Source of the DNA: UBA8752 sp040261275
GTDB lineage: Bacteria; Bacteroidota; Bacteroidia; Flavobacteriales_D; Sanyastnellaceae
Direction of reading: 5' to 3'
NCBI GenBank assembly: GCA_040261275.1
Contig: JBDQOI010000001.1
Span: forward strand, 62,001-126,000
DNA length: 64,000 nt
Positions within the stretch are counted from its first letter, which is position 1; each line of letters opens with the position of its first letter. The translations under genes were made by a program, and so were the position numbers. Of this stretch, positions 40,544 to 50,526 are shown in pieces. The notes under the pieces were generated by a model. The model did not search any database and was not told the DNA's origin. It saw nothing but the letters and a program-made list of their open reading frames with translations.

Positions 40544-41740
40544 ATGTCGTTCCGCATGCGCTGGATTATGATGTTGACGGTTGTTTCAGCCGCACTCGCC
40601 ATGGTCGCGCCCGGAGGAGTGGTCGTGGAAGGCCAACTGCTTCAACCGCCTGAACCGGGTCAAACGGTTCCGTTCACCATCACGGTTACCAAGGGTGGAC
40701 TCGATTACTTCGGTCGCATCCTGATTTCCCTACCACCTGACTGCCGTTTGGAAGCACGGCAGCTTCTGGGGGGAAACTTGACAGAAGATGCGGAACGAAA
40801 CCTGGCGGTCATCAGTTGGCTCAAGCTTCCAGAACGCGATCAATTCCAGCTCCAGCTCGACTTGAAAGTCGCCCCGACAGCCACGCCGGGATTCCGCTCC
40901 ATGGAATGGGACTTCAGCTTCATCAGGAACAACGACAGGGTATCCGTGCGACCTGCACCGTTCCACTTTGAAATCGCACCTGCAGGGGCCCTCGCAGGCA
41001 CACAAACCCCTCGTTTTGAGAGGGCAGAAGATGGAAGGGAAAGCTCGGAAGGGAAACAGCCCCTTGCTGCTGGAGACGATGCACCATCGGCGATGCGCTC
41101 AATGGAACGTTTGCGCGATGGAAGTTGGCAATGCACCCTTCAATTGACTGGCCTGCCCGAAGGTGGGTTTGTGAAGCTGTCTGAGCAATGGCCATCTGAA
41201 TGCGCAGCAGAGGTTAGTTCTGGTGGTGGAAGTGTCGCGCAACGTTCTCCCACAGGCTTCGAATTCGTTTGGTTTGACTACGCAAATACCGGAAATGTTA
41301 TTTATCGCATCGAAAACTGCTCGTTATCTAGTTTTAATGAAATTATCGGTTCATTATCCTATATCGATGGTGAAAACCCGCAAGAAATTGCCGTAATTCC
41401 TTCGAATTGGACCGAATACACAATGGATTTCTCCGAAAACAGGGAAAAATCCCATGAAATTGCCTACGAAATACAAGTTTCAGCGACGAAAAATCGAGTG
41501 GTTACCGATTATTTCAAAGCGAGGTTAGAATTTGGCTTTCCATTAGAGGAGGAAGAGGCAGAAGGTTGGTACAAATATTCATTTGGTTCCAGCCCGACGT
41601 ATGAAGAGGCGAGAAGACTAAGGAATGAGGTGAGTGAATCCTATGATTTTATCGGTCCGTTCGTGATCGCGAAATCAGGGGGGGCTCGAATTCCAGTGCA
41701 GGAAGCACTGTTGAGGACGGGCCAATCGTGGAGACCATAA
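40544..41740 (+). CDS. Secreted protein with C-terminal SPOR-like domain
   Basis: A 398-residue exported protein. Signal peptide within 1-30 (LTVVSAALAMVAPGG). Residues 30-145 form a beta domain with PGQTVPFTITVTKGG, reminiscent of conserved Bacteroidota surface-protein modules. A low-complexity linker (145-190) follows. The C-terminus resembles a SPOR-like domain: YEIQVSATKNRVVTDYF, then EGWYKYSFGSSPTYEEA and IPVQEALL. SPOR domains bind denuded peptidoglycan glycans, so anchoring to the cell wall is plausible. Base composition shifts inside the gene: about 53% G+C near 41100 but 35-40% from 41281 to 41520. It is followed by xerD after 22 bases. Confidence 0.7.
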   Translation: MSFRMRWIMMLTVVSAALAMVAPGGVVVEGQLLQPPEPGQTVPFTITVTKGGLDYFGRILISLPPDCRLEARQLLGGNLTEDAERNLAVISWLKLPERDQFQLQLDLKVAPTATPGFRSMEWDFSFIRNNDRVSVRPAPFHFEIAPAGALAGTQTPRFERAEDGRESSEGKQPLAAGDDAPSAMRSMERLRDGSWQCTLQLTGLPEGGFVKLSEQWPSECAAEVSSGGGSVAQRSPTGFEFVWFDYANTGNVIYRIENCSLSSFNEIIGSLSYIDGENPQEIAVIPSNWTEYTMDFSENREKSHEIAYEIQVSATKNRVVTDYFKARLEFGFPLEEEEAEGWYKYSFGSSPTYEEARRLRNEVSESYDFIGPFVIAKSGGARIPVQEALLRTGQSWRP

Positions 41741-41762
41741 GTCGGAATCTGAACCAATTGTA

Positions 41763-42722
41763 ATGAACAAACAGCCAGCCACTGCCAACCGCGAAACTCT
41801 GCCGAAAAACGCAGGGTGGACGGCTTGTATGCGTGGCTTCAGGTCTTGGCTTCAACTTGAGCGTGGTCTCAGTAACAATTCGGTTGAGGCCTATCTCCGG
41901 GATGTACAACGTCTGGCTTTCTTTGCCCAGAACCTGTACAAAGACCCTTTCGAGCCATCGGGTTTTGAAACGATTCATGTGGATGCCTTCGTGGCACAGC
42001 TGTACGATGAGGGCCTGAGCCGGAACAGCCAGAGCAGAATTCTCAGTGGCGTCAGAAACTTTTGCAAGTATTTGATTCTTGAAGGCATTGTCGAGCGGGA
42101 TCCCCTTGAATTGCTCGACTCGCCCCGTCCAGAGAGGAAATTACCGGATGTTTTGGCTGTCGAAGAGATTCAAGCCATCATCGAAGCCATTGACCTTTCC
42201 CGGAAGGAAGGGATTCGCAACCGCGCCATTCTTGAAACCATGTACAGCTGCGGACTGCGTGTGTCCGAAGTGGTCGGGCTGAGGATGAGCTGCATCGACG
42301 AAGTCGAAGGGTTTGTAAAGGTGATCGGCAAGGGGAACAAAGAAAGAGTCATTCCCATTGGTGAATTGGCCTTGGAAACCATTTCCCGATACGTTGCGGA
42401 GTATAGGCGCTTCGTAGAAATTGAGTCGGGTTATGAAGACACGCTGTTCCTGGGACGCCGCGGCCGCGAACTCACACGCCAAATGGTATTCACCATGCTC
42501 AGGAGGACCGCACATGAAGCGGGCATTCGAAAGCAGGTGAGTCCCCACACTTTCAGGCACTCCTTTGCGACGCACCTCATGGAAAGTGGTGCCGACATTC
42601 GTGTAGTGCAAGAGATGTTGGGACACAGCTCGGTCAGTACCACCGAGATCTACACTCACTTGGACCAAAATTATCTGCGTGAGCAGATGGAGCAATACCA
42701 TCCGCGCAACGTAAAAGCGTGA
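41763..42722 (+). CDS. xerD: Tyrosine recombinase XerD
   Basis: A 319-residue site-specific recombinase. The catalytic set is complete: R166 (SCGLRVSE), K190 (IGKGNKE), H262 and R265 (PHTFRHSFATH), H288 (LGHSSVSTT) and Y297 (IYTHL). The N-terminal core-binding domain, including WLQLERGLSNNSVEAYLRD, is typical of XerC/XerD, which resolve chromosome dimers at dif with FtsK. Length and housekeeping context, without phage genes or flanking repeats, argue against a mobile integrase. The stop overlaps the next start (GTGA). Confidence 0.92.
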   Translation: MNKQPATANRETLPKNAGWTACMRGFRSWLQLERGLSNNSVEAYLRDVQRLAFFAQNLYKDPFEPSGFETIHVDAFVAQLYDEGLSRNSQSRILSGVRNFCKYLILEGIVERDPLELLDSPRPERKLPDVLAVEEIQAIIEAIDLSRKEGIRNRAILETMYSCGLRVSEVVGLRMSCIDEVEGFVKVIGKGNKERVIPIGELALETISRYVAEYRRFVEIESGYEDTLFLGRRGRELTRQMVFTMLRRTAHEAGIRKQVSPHTFRHSFATHLMESGADIRVVQEMLGHSSVSTTEIYTHLDQNYLREQMEQYHPRNVKA

Positions 42723-43639
42723 AAACGCTGGGAAGTTTGGGCTTCCTTTTGGGGTCCATTGTCATTCATATTTATTTCGTTCAACTGCCGGAAGGTGAAC
42801 CCAGGGGTAACGCTGTCGGGGCTCCTGTGGAGCGCCATGTCTACGCCGTTCTAGAAGGTGACAGTCTGGCCTTGGACCTCAGACTGCCGCAGACCAAGCC
42901 CACTTTCCCGGTCGGTGTTGTGTTCCTTCATGGAGGTGGATTCAGTGCAGGCCACAGAAGCCTTGGCCCTCATGTCGATTTGCTGGAGGTCTTGGCGTCC
43001 GAGGGCATCGCCTCCGCGAGCATCTCATACCGACTCACCATGAAGGGCCGCGGGTTCGGATGCAACATCCCTTCGCAGGACAAGCAACACGCCGTGGAAA
43101 GCGCAGTCCAGGATGCGGAGACAGCCTTTGAGTGGCTGTCGCAATCTCCTCTCCCATTGCCCGAAGATTGGATCATTATGGGAAGCAGCGCTGGGGCAGA
43201 AGCCGCCATGTGGGCAGGATACGGTCAAGGCTCGACGTTGTTCCGGGGTGTTGTCTCTTTCTCAGGAGCGATCGATGCCTCCGTTCATGTGTCCGAATCC
43301 GCCCCTCCGTTCTTTGGCGTGCACGGTATGTGCGATGATGTGGTTCCATCGGGGAACGCACTGCACAGAAGATGTAACTCGGATGATCCCGGTGCATGGC
43401 CTCTCTGCGGAGGAGAGTGCTGGTCAAGCCGGATGTTTGAATCGGGCGCTCCTCATCAGTTTTGGGGAATCTGCGGCGGCGATCATTCCATCTGTAATTC
43501 CGCGATGACCGACGCCGAAATTCAGGACCATCTTGTCGCATGGATCAAATCGGAGTTTGCGTCCTCAACGCGTCAGTACCAATCTCATTCGCTTTCTCCC
43601 TTCGGCGAACGGGTGGAATGTCCGTCGCCGTGCCACTGA
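42719..43639 (+). CDS. Alpha/beta-hydrolase, esterase/lipase type
   Basis: A 306-residue enzyme of the alpha/beta-hydrolase fold. The oxyanion-hole motif HGGGF is at 71-75, the nucleophile elbow GSSAG has S157 as nucleophile, the acid is D206 or D207 (MCDDVVP), and the base is probably H256 (GGDHS). Residues 1-21 are a signal peptide or anchor, so it is exported. Six cysteines in the C-terminal half suggest disulfides. It starts with GTG overlapping the xerD stop. Its 3' end overlaps convergent gluQ by 55 bases. Substrate unknown; the HGGGF form is typical of carboxylesterases. Confidence 0.8.
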   Translation: MKTLGSLGFLLGSIVIHIYFVQLPEGEPRGNAVGAPVERHVYAVLEGDSLALDLRLPQTKPTFPVGVVFLHGGGFSAGHRSLGPHVDLLEVLASEGIASASISYRLTMKGRGFGCNIPSQDKQHAVESAVQDAETAFEWLSQSPLPLPEDWIIMGSSAGAEAAMWAGYGQGSTLFRGVVSFSGAIDASVHVSESAPPFFGVHGMCDDVVPSGNALHRRCNSDDPGAWPLCGGECWSSRMFESGAPHQFWGICGGDHSICNSAMTDAEIQDHLVAWIKSEFASSTRQYQSHSLSPFGERVECPSPCH

Positions 43640-44510
43640 CGGTCCTTTGGGGAAATGGCACGTATGTCCCAGTGTCCTGAAGCCCAATTCAGGATTTCTT
43701 CCACAGGAGTGCGGGCATCGATACCGGAACGATGCACCGGTTGGCCCAAAAGGTCAAGCACGAGAATCAACAACTCCGACGCCCGCGATGGCTGGATGGG
43801 CTTGGCCTGCGTCTGCTTGCTCAGCTTTTGCCCCCTCTCATTGACCAGAAGGGGCAAATGCCCCCAACGGCTCACTGCTTCCTGAGGCGCCAACACCTCC
43901 CGTAAAGCCATTTGACCGGGCGTACTCTCCAGCAAATCCGCTCCCCGGATAATGGAATTCACTCCTTGGTCAATGTCGTCGACCACAACAGCCAATTGAT
44001 AGGCCCAGTATCCGTCTGCCCGGCGGACCACGAAATCACCTGACTGCGAAGCCTGTGCATGCTGTTGTCCTTGTACCTGGTCATTCCACGACCACAGCCG
44101 ATCCTCCATTCTAAATCGGTGCGACCGGGCCGATTTCCCTTCGGGCAATCCCAATCGACAGGTTCCAGGATACACGGACGTTTCCGCCAACATCCTGCGC
44201 GTACAAACACAGCCAAATGCATGTCCTGAACCCAACAATGACTTCAAAGCACTCCGGTACATTCCATCCCGTTGCGACTGCCATACCACGGGGCCATCCC
44301 AATGCAGCCCAAATGCTGCGAGGGTCTTCAGGATGTCATCTGCAGCTCCCGGCACCTCGCGCGGAGGGTCCAAGTCCTCCATCCTGACGTACCACTTTCC
44401 ATCGTGATGACGGGCGTCACACCATGAGGCCACTGCGGCGAGCAGGCTGCCGATATGCAGCCGTCCTGTGGGGGACGGCGCGAAGCGGCCGACGTAGCCG
44501 CTCCCCGACA

Positions 44511-44511
<1 letters not shown>
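43585..44511 (-). CDS. gluQ: Glutamyl-Q tRNA(Asp) synthetase
   Basis: A 308-residue paralogue of the GluRS catalytic core that attaches glutamate to queuosine-34 of tRNA-Asp. The start GYVGRFAPSPTGRLHIGSL holds the HIGH-type motif; RMEDLDPPR is the glutamate site; zinc-type cysteines occur in FGCVCTRR and PGTC; and KLSKQ is the KMSKS counterpart. No anticodon-binding domain is present, as expected. ATG at 44511 shares one base with the ettA stop, so the genes are coupled. The 3' end overlaps the esterase by 55 bases. Confidence 0.93.
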
Positions 44512-46196
<1,685 letters not shown>

Positions 46197-46224
46197 GTGA
46201 TCGGTTTTGGGCTCCGGAAGGTAA

Positions 46225-47466
46225 TCAGGCCTTGCGGAGTGTCAATTCGGTGATTTCGGGGGGCATGCCGATGCGCCCGGGGAAACCCAGCAAGCCAAAG
46301 CCTCGGTTCACGTGCAGCATTTGGCTTCCTTCCGTGTAGAGTCCACCCCAGCGCTTGTAGCGCAGACTGCTGGGTGAGAATTTGATGCCCAATGCAGGCA
46401 ATTCGAGGCCCATCTGCATGCCGTGGGTATGGCCGGAAAGGGTGAGCTCTACGGGGGCTTTCCCGTCCATGACCCGGTCCTCCCAGTGGGTGGGGTCGTG
46501 GCTCAACAATACGGTCGGGAGCGTGGTGTCCGCTCCGTTCAAAGCGGCATCCAGGTCTCCGCTCTGGCGGAATCCCCTCCCCCAATTCTGTACACCGGCC
46601 AATAGCAACTGGACCCCTTGGTGCTCGATGACCCGGTGCTGGTCCAAGAGGAGGTCGAATCCCATTTCACCGTGAATGGCGCGGATCCGAGCGCGAACAC
46701 GCTCCCTTTCCTCGTCTGTCCTTCTCGCATAATCGGCGTAATCGTGGTTGCCCAGGATGCTGAATTTGCCATACCGGGCCTCGAGCTTGCGGAAGCTCGG
46801 GATCCAGGGCTCTGCCTCGTCACTGCTGTCGTTCACCAGGTCGCCCGTGAAGCACAGGATGTCGGGCTTGAGCGCATTGATCATCTCCAACCCTTTCTCC
46901 ACGGGCTCGATGTCTTCGAGGAAGCTGCCGAGGTGGGCATCGGAAATCTGCACGATGCGCAATCCATCCAGACCTTCCGGCAACCCCTCAATGGGAACAT
47001 CATGTCGCCTGACGTGGTAGGCATACCGCCCGCGGGTCATGCCGTAAGCAAAAGCGCCAAGCAGTATGCCGGCCACACCTTGGCCTGTGAGGCTGATGAA
47101 CGTGCGCCGCGGTATTCCGGGGCGGCCTTCCGGTCGGGTGAGCAACCATTGCAGACCCTGACGCACGGCCTCAATGATTTCCGTACCCGTGAGCCACAGC
47201 TTGGGGATGAGCAGGCTGATCAAGACCGCATGCGTCAGAAGCAGCAACTGGGGATGGTTCTCTCTCCACTCCGACCAGCTGAACACATAGATGCCGAACC
47301 AGATGAATTGAATCAGAGAAACGCCGAACCAGATGCGCCGGATCCAAACGAATGGTTCATGCTGAGACCACACCCTTTGCATGTTGCGCCATGCGCCCCA
47401 TTCAACGAACAGCAGGATACCGAGAAGGATGAGGGCTACAATCATCACACGAGACCACGAGGGCAT
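46225..47466 (-). CDS. Membrane-anchored metallophosphoesterase (YaeI/LpxG-like)
   Basis: A 413-residue protein: about four N-terminal hydrophobic segments (residues 8-150), then a calcineurin-like phosphoesterase domain. The metal-site motifs are in order: ISDAHLGS, FTGDLVND, LGNHDYADY, LLSHDPTHW and GHTHGMQMG. The organisation matches YaeI-like and LpxG-like enzymes, which act on membrane lipids such as UDP-diacylglucosamine; lipid substrate is therefore plausible but not shown. It is 28 bases upstream of ettA on the same strand. Confidence 0.85.
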   Translation of the reverse strand: MPSWSRVMIVALILLGILLFVEWGAWRNMQRVWSQHEPFVWIRRIWFGVSLIQFIWFGIYVFSWSEWRENHPQLLLLTHAVLISLLIPKLWLTGTEIIEAVRQGLQWLLTRPEGRPGIPRRTFISLTGQGVAGILLGAFAYGMTRGRYAYHVRRHDVPIEGLPEGLDGLRIVQISDAHLGSFLEDIEPVEKGLEMINALKPDILCFTGDLVNDSSDEAEPWIPSFRKLEARYGKFSILGNHDYADYARRTDEERERVRARIRAIHGEMGFDLLLDQHRVIEHQGVQLLLAGVQNWGRGFRQSGDLDAALNGADTTLPTVLLSHDPTHWEDRVMDGKAPVELTLSGHTHGMQMGLELPALGIKFSPSSLRYKRWGGLYTEGSQMLHVNRGFGLLGFPGRIGMPPEITELTLRKA

Positions 47467-47544
47467 GGGGCGAAATTACCCCGGACCAAGCGCCTGAAGC
47501 AGACGGATGTGAACCTTTGGGAATTCAAGGCGCAGAGGATGGCT

Positions 47545-48258
47545 TCAGGCATGGGAAAGCAACAATGCTCGGGCCTCTTCAGCGCTGAACGGCCCGTCCA
47601 TCAGCAGACTTCCGCCTTGTGCGGGGGGCCTGACCAGCAGCCAGCGATGGGCCCACCCGGCTTGCTCGACCGCTTCCAGATCGTGGGTCGCCAAAACCAC
47701 GGATTTCCCTTCTTCGCACCATCGACCGACGTCCTCCATGAAATCCCGACGGGCCACGATATCGAGGAATGCCGTGGGCTCGTCCATCAACACCAACGAT
47801 TCGGCCTGCACGAAAGCGCGGACCATCATGACGCGCTGTGCCATGCCATCGCTGAGGGTACTGATGGGCCTGTCTGCCCAAGATTCAATCCGCCCGCGCT
47901 CCATCGCTGCACCCACCTCATCCGCATCGGCTGCTCTGCCACTCGCATCGGCCGCCAGTTCCATGACGTCCCTCACCGTCAAGGGTGTGTCCTTGGGAGG
48001 CGTGGAAAAAACCAAGGCCAGCTCCCGGGCCCTGTCGCGCGGCGACATGGTAGACACCTCCTGACCTGCGAGTAGAATTTGGCCTTGGGCAGGGCGAATC
48101 AAGCCCGCTGCGGTCTTGAGCAACGTCGACTTGCCCGAACCATTTCGCCCGAGCACCACCAGACCCTCACCCGCTTTGATTTTGAAGTTGAGCACTCCGA
48201 CACCCTCAGAAGGATGGCGCAGTTCCAGATCCTGGATGTGAAGAATCGCGTCCCTCAT
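47545..48258 (-). CDS. ABC transporter ATPase, iron-chelate/cobalamin type
   Basis: A 237-residue FecE/BtuD-like ATPase. Walker A is GRNGSGKST, the signature is LSDGMAQRVMMV (an unusual D and M in the LSGGQ core), and Walker B is LVLMDEPTAFLD, with the H-loop in LATHDLE. ATG at 48258 overlaps the permease stop (ATGA). It is the last gene of a substrate-binding protein, permease, ATPase operon. No outer-membrane receptor gene is adjacent. Confidence 0.9.
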   Translation of the reverse strand: MRDAILHIQDLELRHPSEGVGVLNFKIKAGEGLVVLGRNGSGKSTLLKTAAGLIRPAQGQILLAGQEVSTMSPRDRARELALVFSTPPKDTPLTVRDVMELAADASGRAADADEVGAAMERGRIESWADRPISTLSDGMAQRVMMVRAFVQAESLVLMDEPTAFLDIVARRDFMEDVGRWCEEGKSVVLATHDLEAVEQAGWAHRWLLVRPPAQGGSLLMDGPFSAEEARALLLSHA

Positions 48259-49271
48259 TTCGGTTGGGCTTGGGGCAGGGTTTTGCCAAACGGCCCCCAC
48301 CGCATGATCAACATGAGGACCACAGGAGCGCCCACGAGACTGAGCACCGCATTGAGTGGAATGCCCATCCACCGGACCACGCCGTCCGCAAAGAGGGCCA
48401 AGTTGGCACCGGTCAACACGACGGGCCACAACATGCGGCGGTGACGGCCATTGACACCCGCGGCACGGACCAAGTGTGGCGTAGCCAATCCCAGAAAGGC
48501 GATGGGGCCGCACCATGCGGTCACGAGACCGGCCAGTGCACCGGAGGCTCCCAACGCACTCCACGTGAGCCTGCGCTCATTCACGCCCATGCTGCGCGCC
48601 GTGAGCCTGCCAAGGGTCCACATGTCGAGGCGACTGGATTCTCGCGCCGTCCAAATGGCAGCCGGCAGCAGGGCGACGACAATCAGGGCACAGGCCAGCC
48701 AGCCGCCATGGGCAAAGGAGCCCATGCCCCAATGGACGAACGCCTGCAAGGCACCGGCTTCGGCATCGGCCTGCAACACCGTGACGAGGGCTCCGGTCAG
48801 GTAGCCCACCATCAATCCGAAAATCAGCAGCGCAGTGCGGGAGCGGAAACGTCCGGTGACCAATCCGAGCATGGCCATCACGGCCCCGCTGCCCATCAGC
48901 GCGCCGAGGACCTGGGGCGCCAGGCCCAGGCTTTCTCCTGCGGCGCCGAGGGTAGCGCCGCCCAACGCGACCAAGGCGACACCGAGGGTGGCCCCCGAGG
49001 AAACACCGAGGACACTCGGGCCGGCCAAGGCATTTCTGAAATAGGTCTGCATCAGCAGCCCCGACAGCCCCAAAGCCGCTCCGGCCAATGCGGCCATGCA
49101 AAGCCGAGGCAGCCGCAGCCGCCACAGGATGGTACGCGCCAGTTCATTGCCTTGTCCCATCAGGGCCGACCACTGGTCTGACCACGATAAGTCTGCAGGA
49201 CCGGTGAGCAATCCAACCAGGAAGAGGACCAACAAGAGTCCGCAGAGCCAGAGGGTGTTCTGTCTTCTCAT
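48255..49271 (-). CDS. FecCD/BtuC-family permease
   Basis: A 338-residue integral membrane protein with nine to ten helices. FecCD features: RLPRLCMAALAGAALGLSG near the start, NALAGPSVLGVSSGATLG, and the ATPase-contact loop WCGPIAFLGLATPHLVR. It forms the inner-membrane channel of an importer for iron chelates, haem or cobalamin. ATG at 49271 overlaps the binding-protein stop (ATGA); longer readings enter the binding-protein gene and are rejected. Confidence 0.92.
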   Translation of the reverse strand: MRRQNTLWLCGLLLVLFLVGLLTGPADLSWSDQWSALMGQGNELARTILWRLRLPRLCMAALAGAALGLSGLLMQTYFRNALAGPSVLGVSSGATLGVALVALGGATLGAAGESLGLAPQVLGALMGSGAVMAMLGLVTGRFRSRTALLIFGLMVGYLTGALVTVLQADAEAGALQAFVHWGMGSFAHGGWLACALIVVALLPAAIWTARESSRLDMWTLGRLTARSMGVNERRLTWSALGASGALAGLVTAWCGPIAFLGLATPHLVRAAGVNGRHRRMLWPVVLTGANLALFADGVVRWMGIPLNAVLSLVGAPVVLMLIMRWGPFGKTLPQAQPK

Positions 49272-50464
49272 GGCCGCGATACCGTCCTTTGAAAGTAACG
49301 ACCTCCGAGGCTCAACGAATCGCCATGGAAGAGATCGTGGAGATCGGACAACATCCGGTCGGGCTCCAGTATGGCTTGCCCGAAATAGTCGACTTCGTGG
49401 GTATTGCAATGGAAGAGCAGTTTGCCCTCCAATGGAATCCATGACATGTCCCGCACCGCATCTTCCGTGTACCAGCCTTCCGGAGCATGCACCACCTTTC
49501 CCCAAGCGTCTGCACCCAATGCCAACACGGCGAACTGCTCACGGTCCATCTCCACATTTCTTCCTTCCCTTCTCAAGCCCATCTCAGCCTCAACCCCGGC
49601 GTCCAATAGATAGTGGCCGCCCGCATCTTCCACCAATCGGGCCACCAATCCATCGCCGGTCGGTGCGGTCCACCCTCCTCCTTGTTCGCTTCCTGTAAAT
49701 ACCGATGGTCTGCCTTGCTCGGCATCTTCAGCTCCTTGCTTGCGGATGCGGTTGTACCGTTCGGCAATGGCATCGAAGAGGGAATCCGCCCTCTCCTTCT
49801 GCCCCGTCAACCAACCGAAAACCTTGATGTACTCGGCCCGGCCCAATGGGTGAGGCTCCGCATACTCCCGAAAAGCCATGACCGGGACTCCGGTGCGCTC
49901 CGAAACCCCTTGCATGGGATCCCCGAAAGGGTATGAGGTGAGAATGTCCGCGCCGGATACGAGCAGGGCTTCTTCATCCAGCCCGCCATCTCCACCGAGG
50001 TTGACCAAAGGCGACGACACAACCGCGGAATCCAAGTCAACCCTGTCCAAATACCCGGTCGCACACCAAAGAGCCTCTGCCTCCAAAGCACGGAGATGAG
50101 GGGCGTGGGTCGTTGACCAGGTGGCCACCCGCGCGGGAATTTGCAAGGGGATGCCTTCTCCTTCCGTTGCAGCTGGTGTGGCCTGCTCCCCTGCCGACCT
50201 GACCCACAAAATGGTACGTTCGTCGGTCTCTTGGATCCACAAGGAATCTCCCCCTGCTGAAAGCGAGAAGTATTGAGCAAACTGAACTCCCTGCCCTGCC
50301 TCGGGTGCCGGCGCCTGTCCCCTTTGTGACTCGGTAGCTGATTGGCACGAAGCCCCCATGAACGCGAACAACCACCCGTACAGCCAAAAGCTCGTGCGGC
50401 AATGAAAGCAAGCTAGGGCCGGCCTTCCTTTTGCACTTGCAAGACGGGTGGTGGTAAAGTCCAT
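49268..50464 (-). CDS. ABC transporter substrate-binding lipoprotein (FecB/BtuF-like)
   Basis: A 398-residue lipoprotein; the lipobox is FMGASC after an unusually long, basic N-terminus (about 25 residues). Class III binding-protein features are present: ATWSTTHAPHLRALEAEALWCATGY in the first lobe, EEALLVSGADILTSYPFG, a rigid linking helix with GWLTGQKERADSLFDAIAERY, and a second lobe ending in DLFHGDS. Such proteins capture iron siderophores, haem or B12. It is first in the three-gene operon and is divergent from the carboxyltransferase gene. Confidence 0.85.
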   Translation of the reverse strand: MDFTTTRLASAKGRPALACFHCRTSFWLYGWLFAFMGASCQSATESQRGQAPAPEAGQGVQFAQYFSLSAGGDSLWIQETDERTILWVRSAGEQATPAATEGEGIPLQIPARVATWSTTHAPHLRALEAEALWCATGYLDRVDLDSAVVSSPLVNLGGDGGLDEEALLVSGADILTSYPFGDPMQGVSERTGVPVMAFREYAEPHPLGRAEYIKVFGWLTGQKERADSLFDAIAERYNRIRKQGAEDAEQGRPSVFTGSEQGGGWTAPTGDGLVARLVEDAGGHYLLDAGVEAEMGLRREGRNVEMDREQFAVLALGADAWGKVVHAPEGWYTEDAVRDMSWIPLEGKLLFHCNTHEVDYFGQAILEPDRMLSDLHDLFHGDSLSLGGRYFQRTVSRP

Positions 50465-50526
50465 CCCCGCAAAAGTACGGGGGTCAGGAGGGCCTTAAAT
50501 TGGGGTCGAACCCGCAACGACCGGAA

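Noticed and set aside
41763..42722. XerD considered as an integrase of a mobile element
   Set aside because: No att repeats, transposase, phage genes or tRNA target flank it, and its length and neighbours fit the chromosomal recombinase.
46618..48075. A 485-codon frame on + opposite the metallophosphoesterase and ABC ATPase genes
   Set aside because: Both minus-strand genes have clear catalytic motifs; the antisense product has no recognisable domain or plausible signal.
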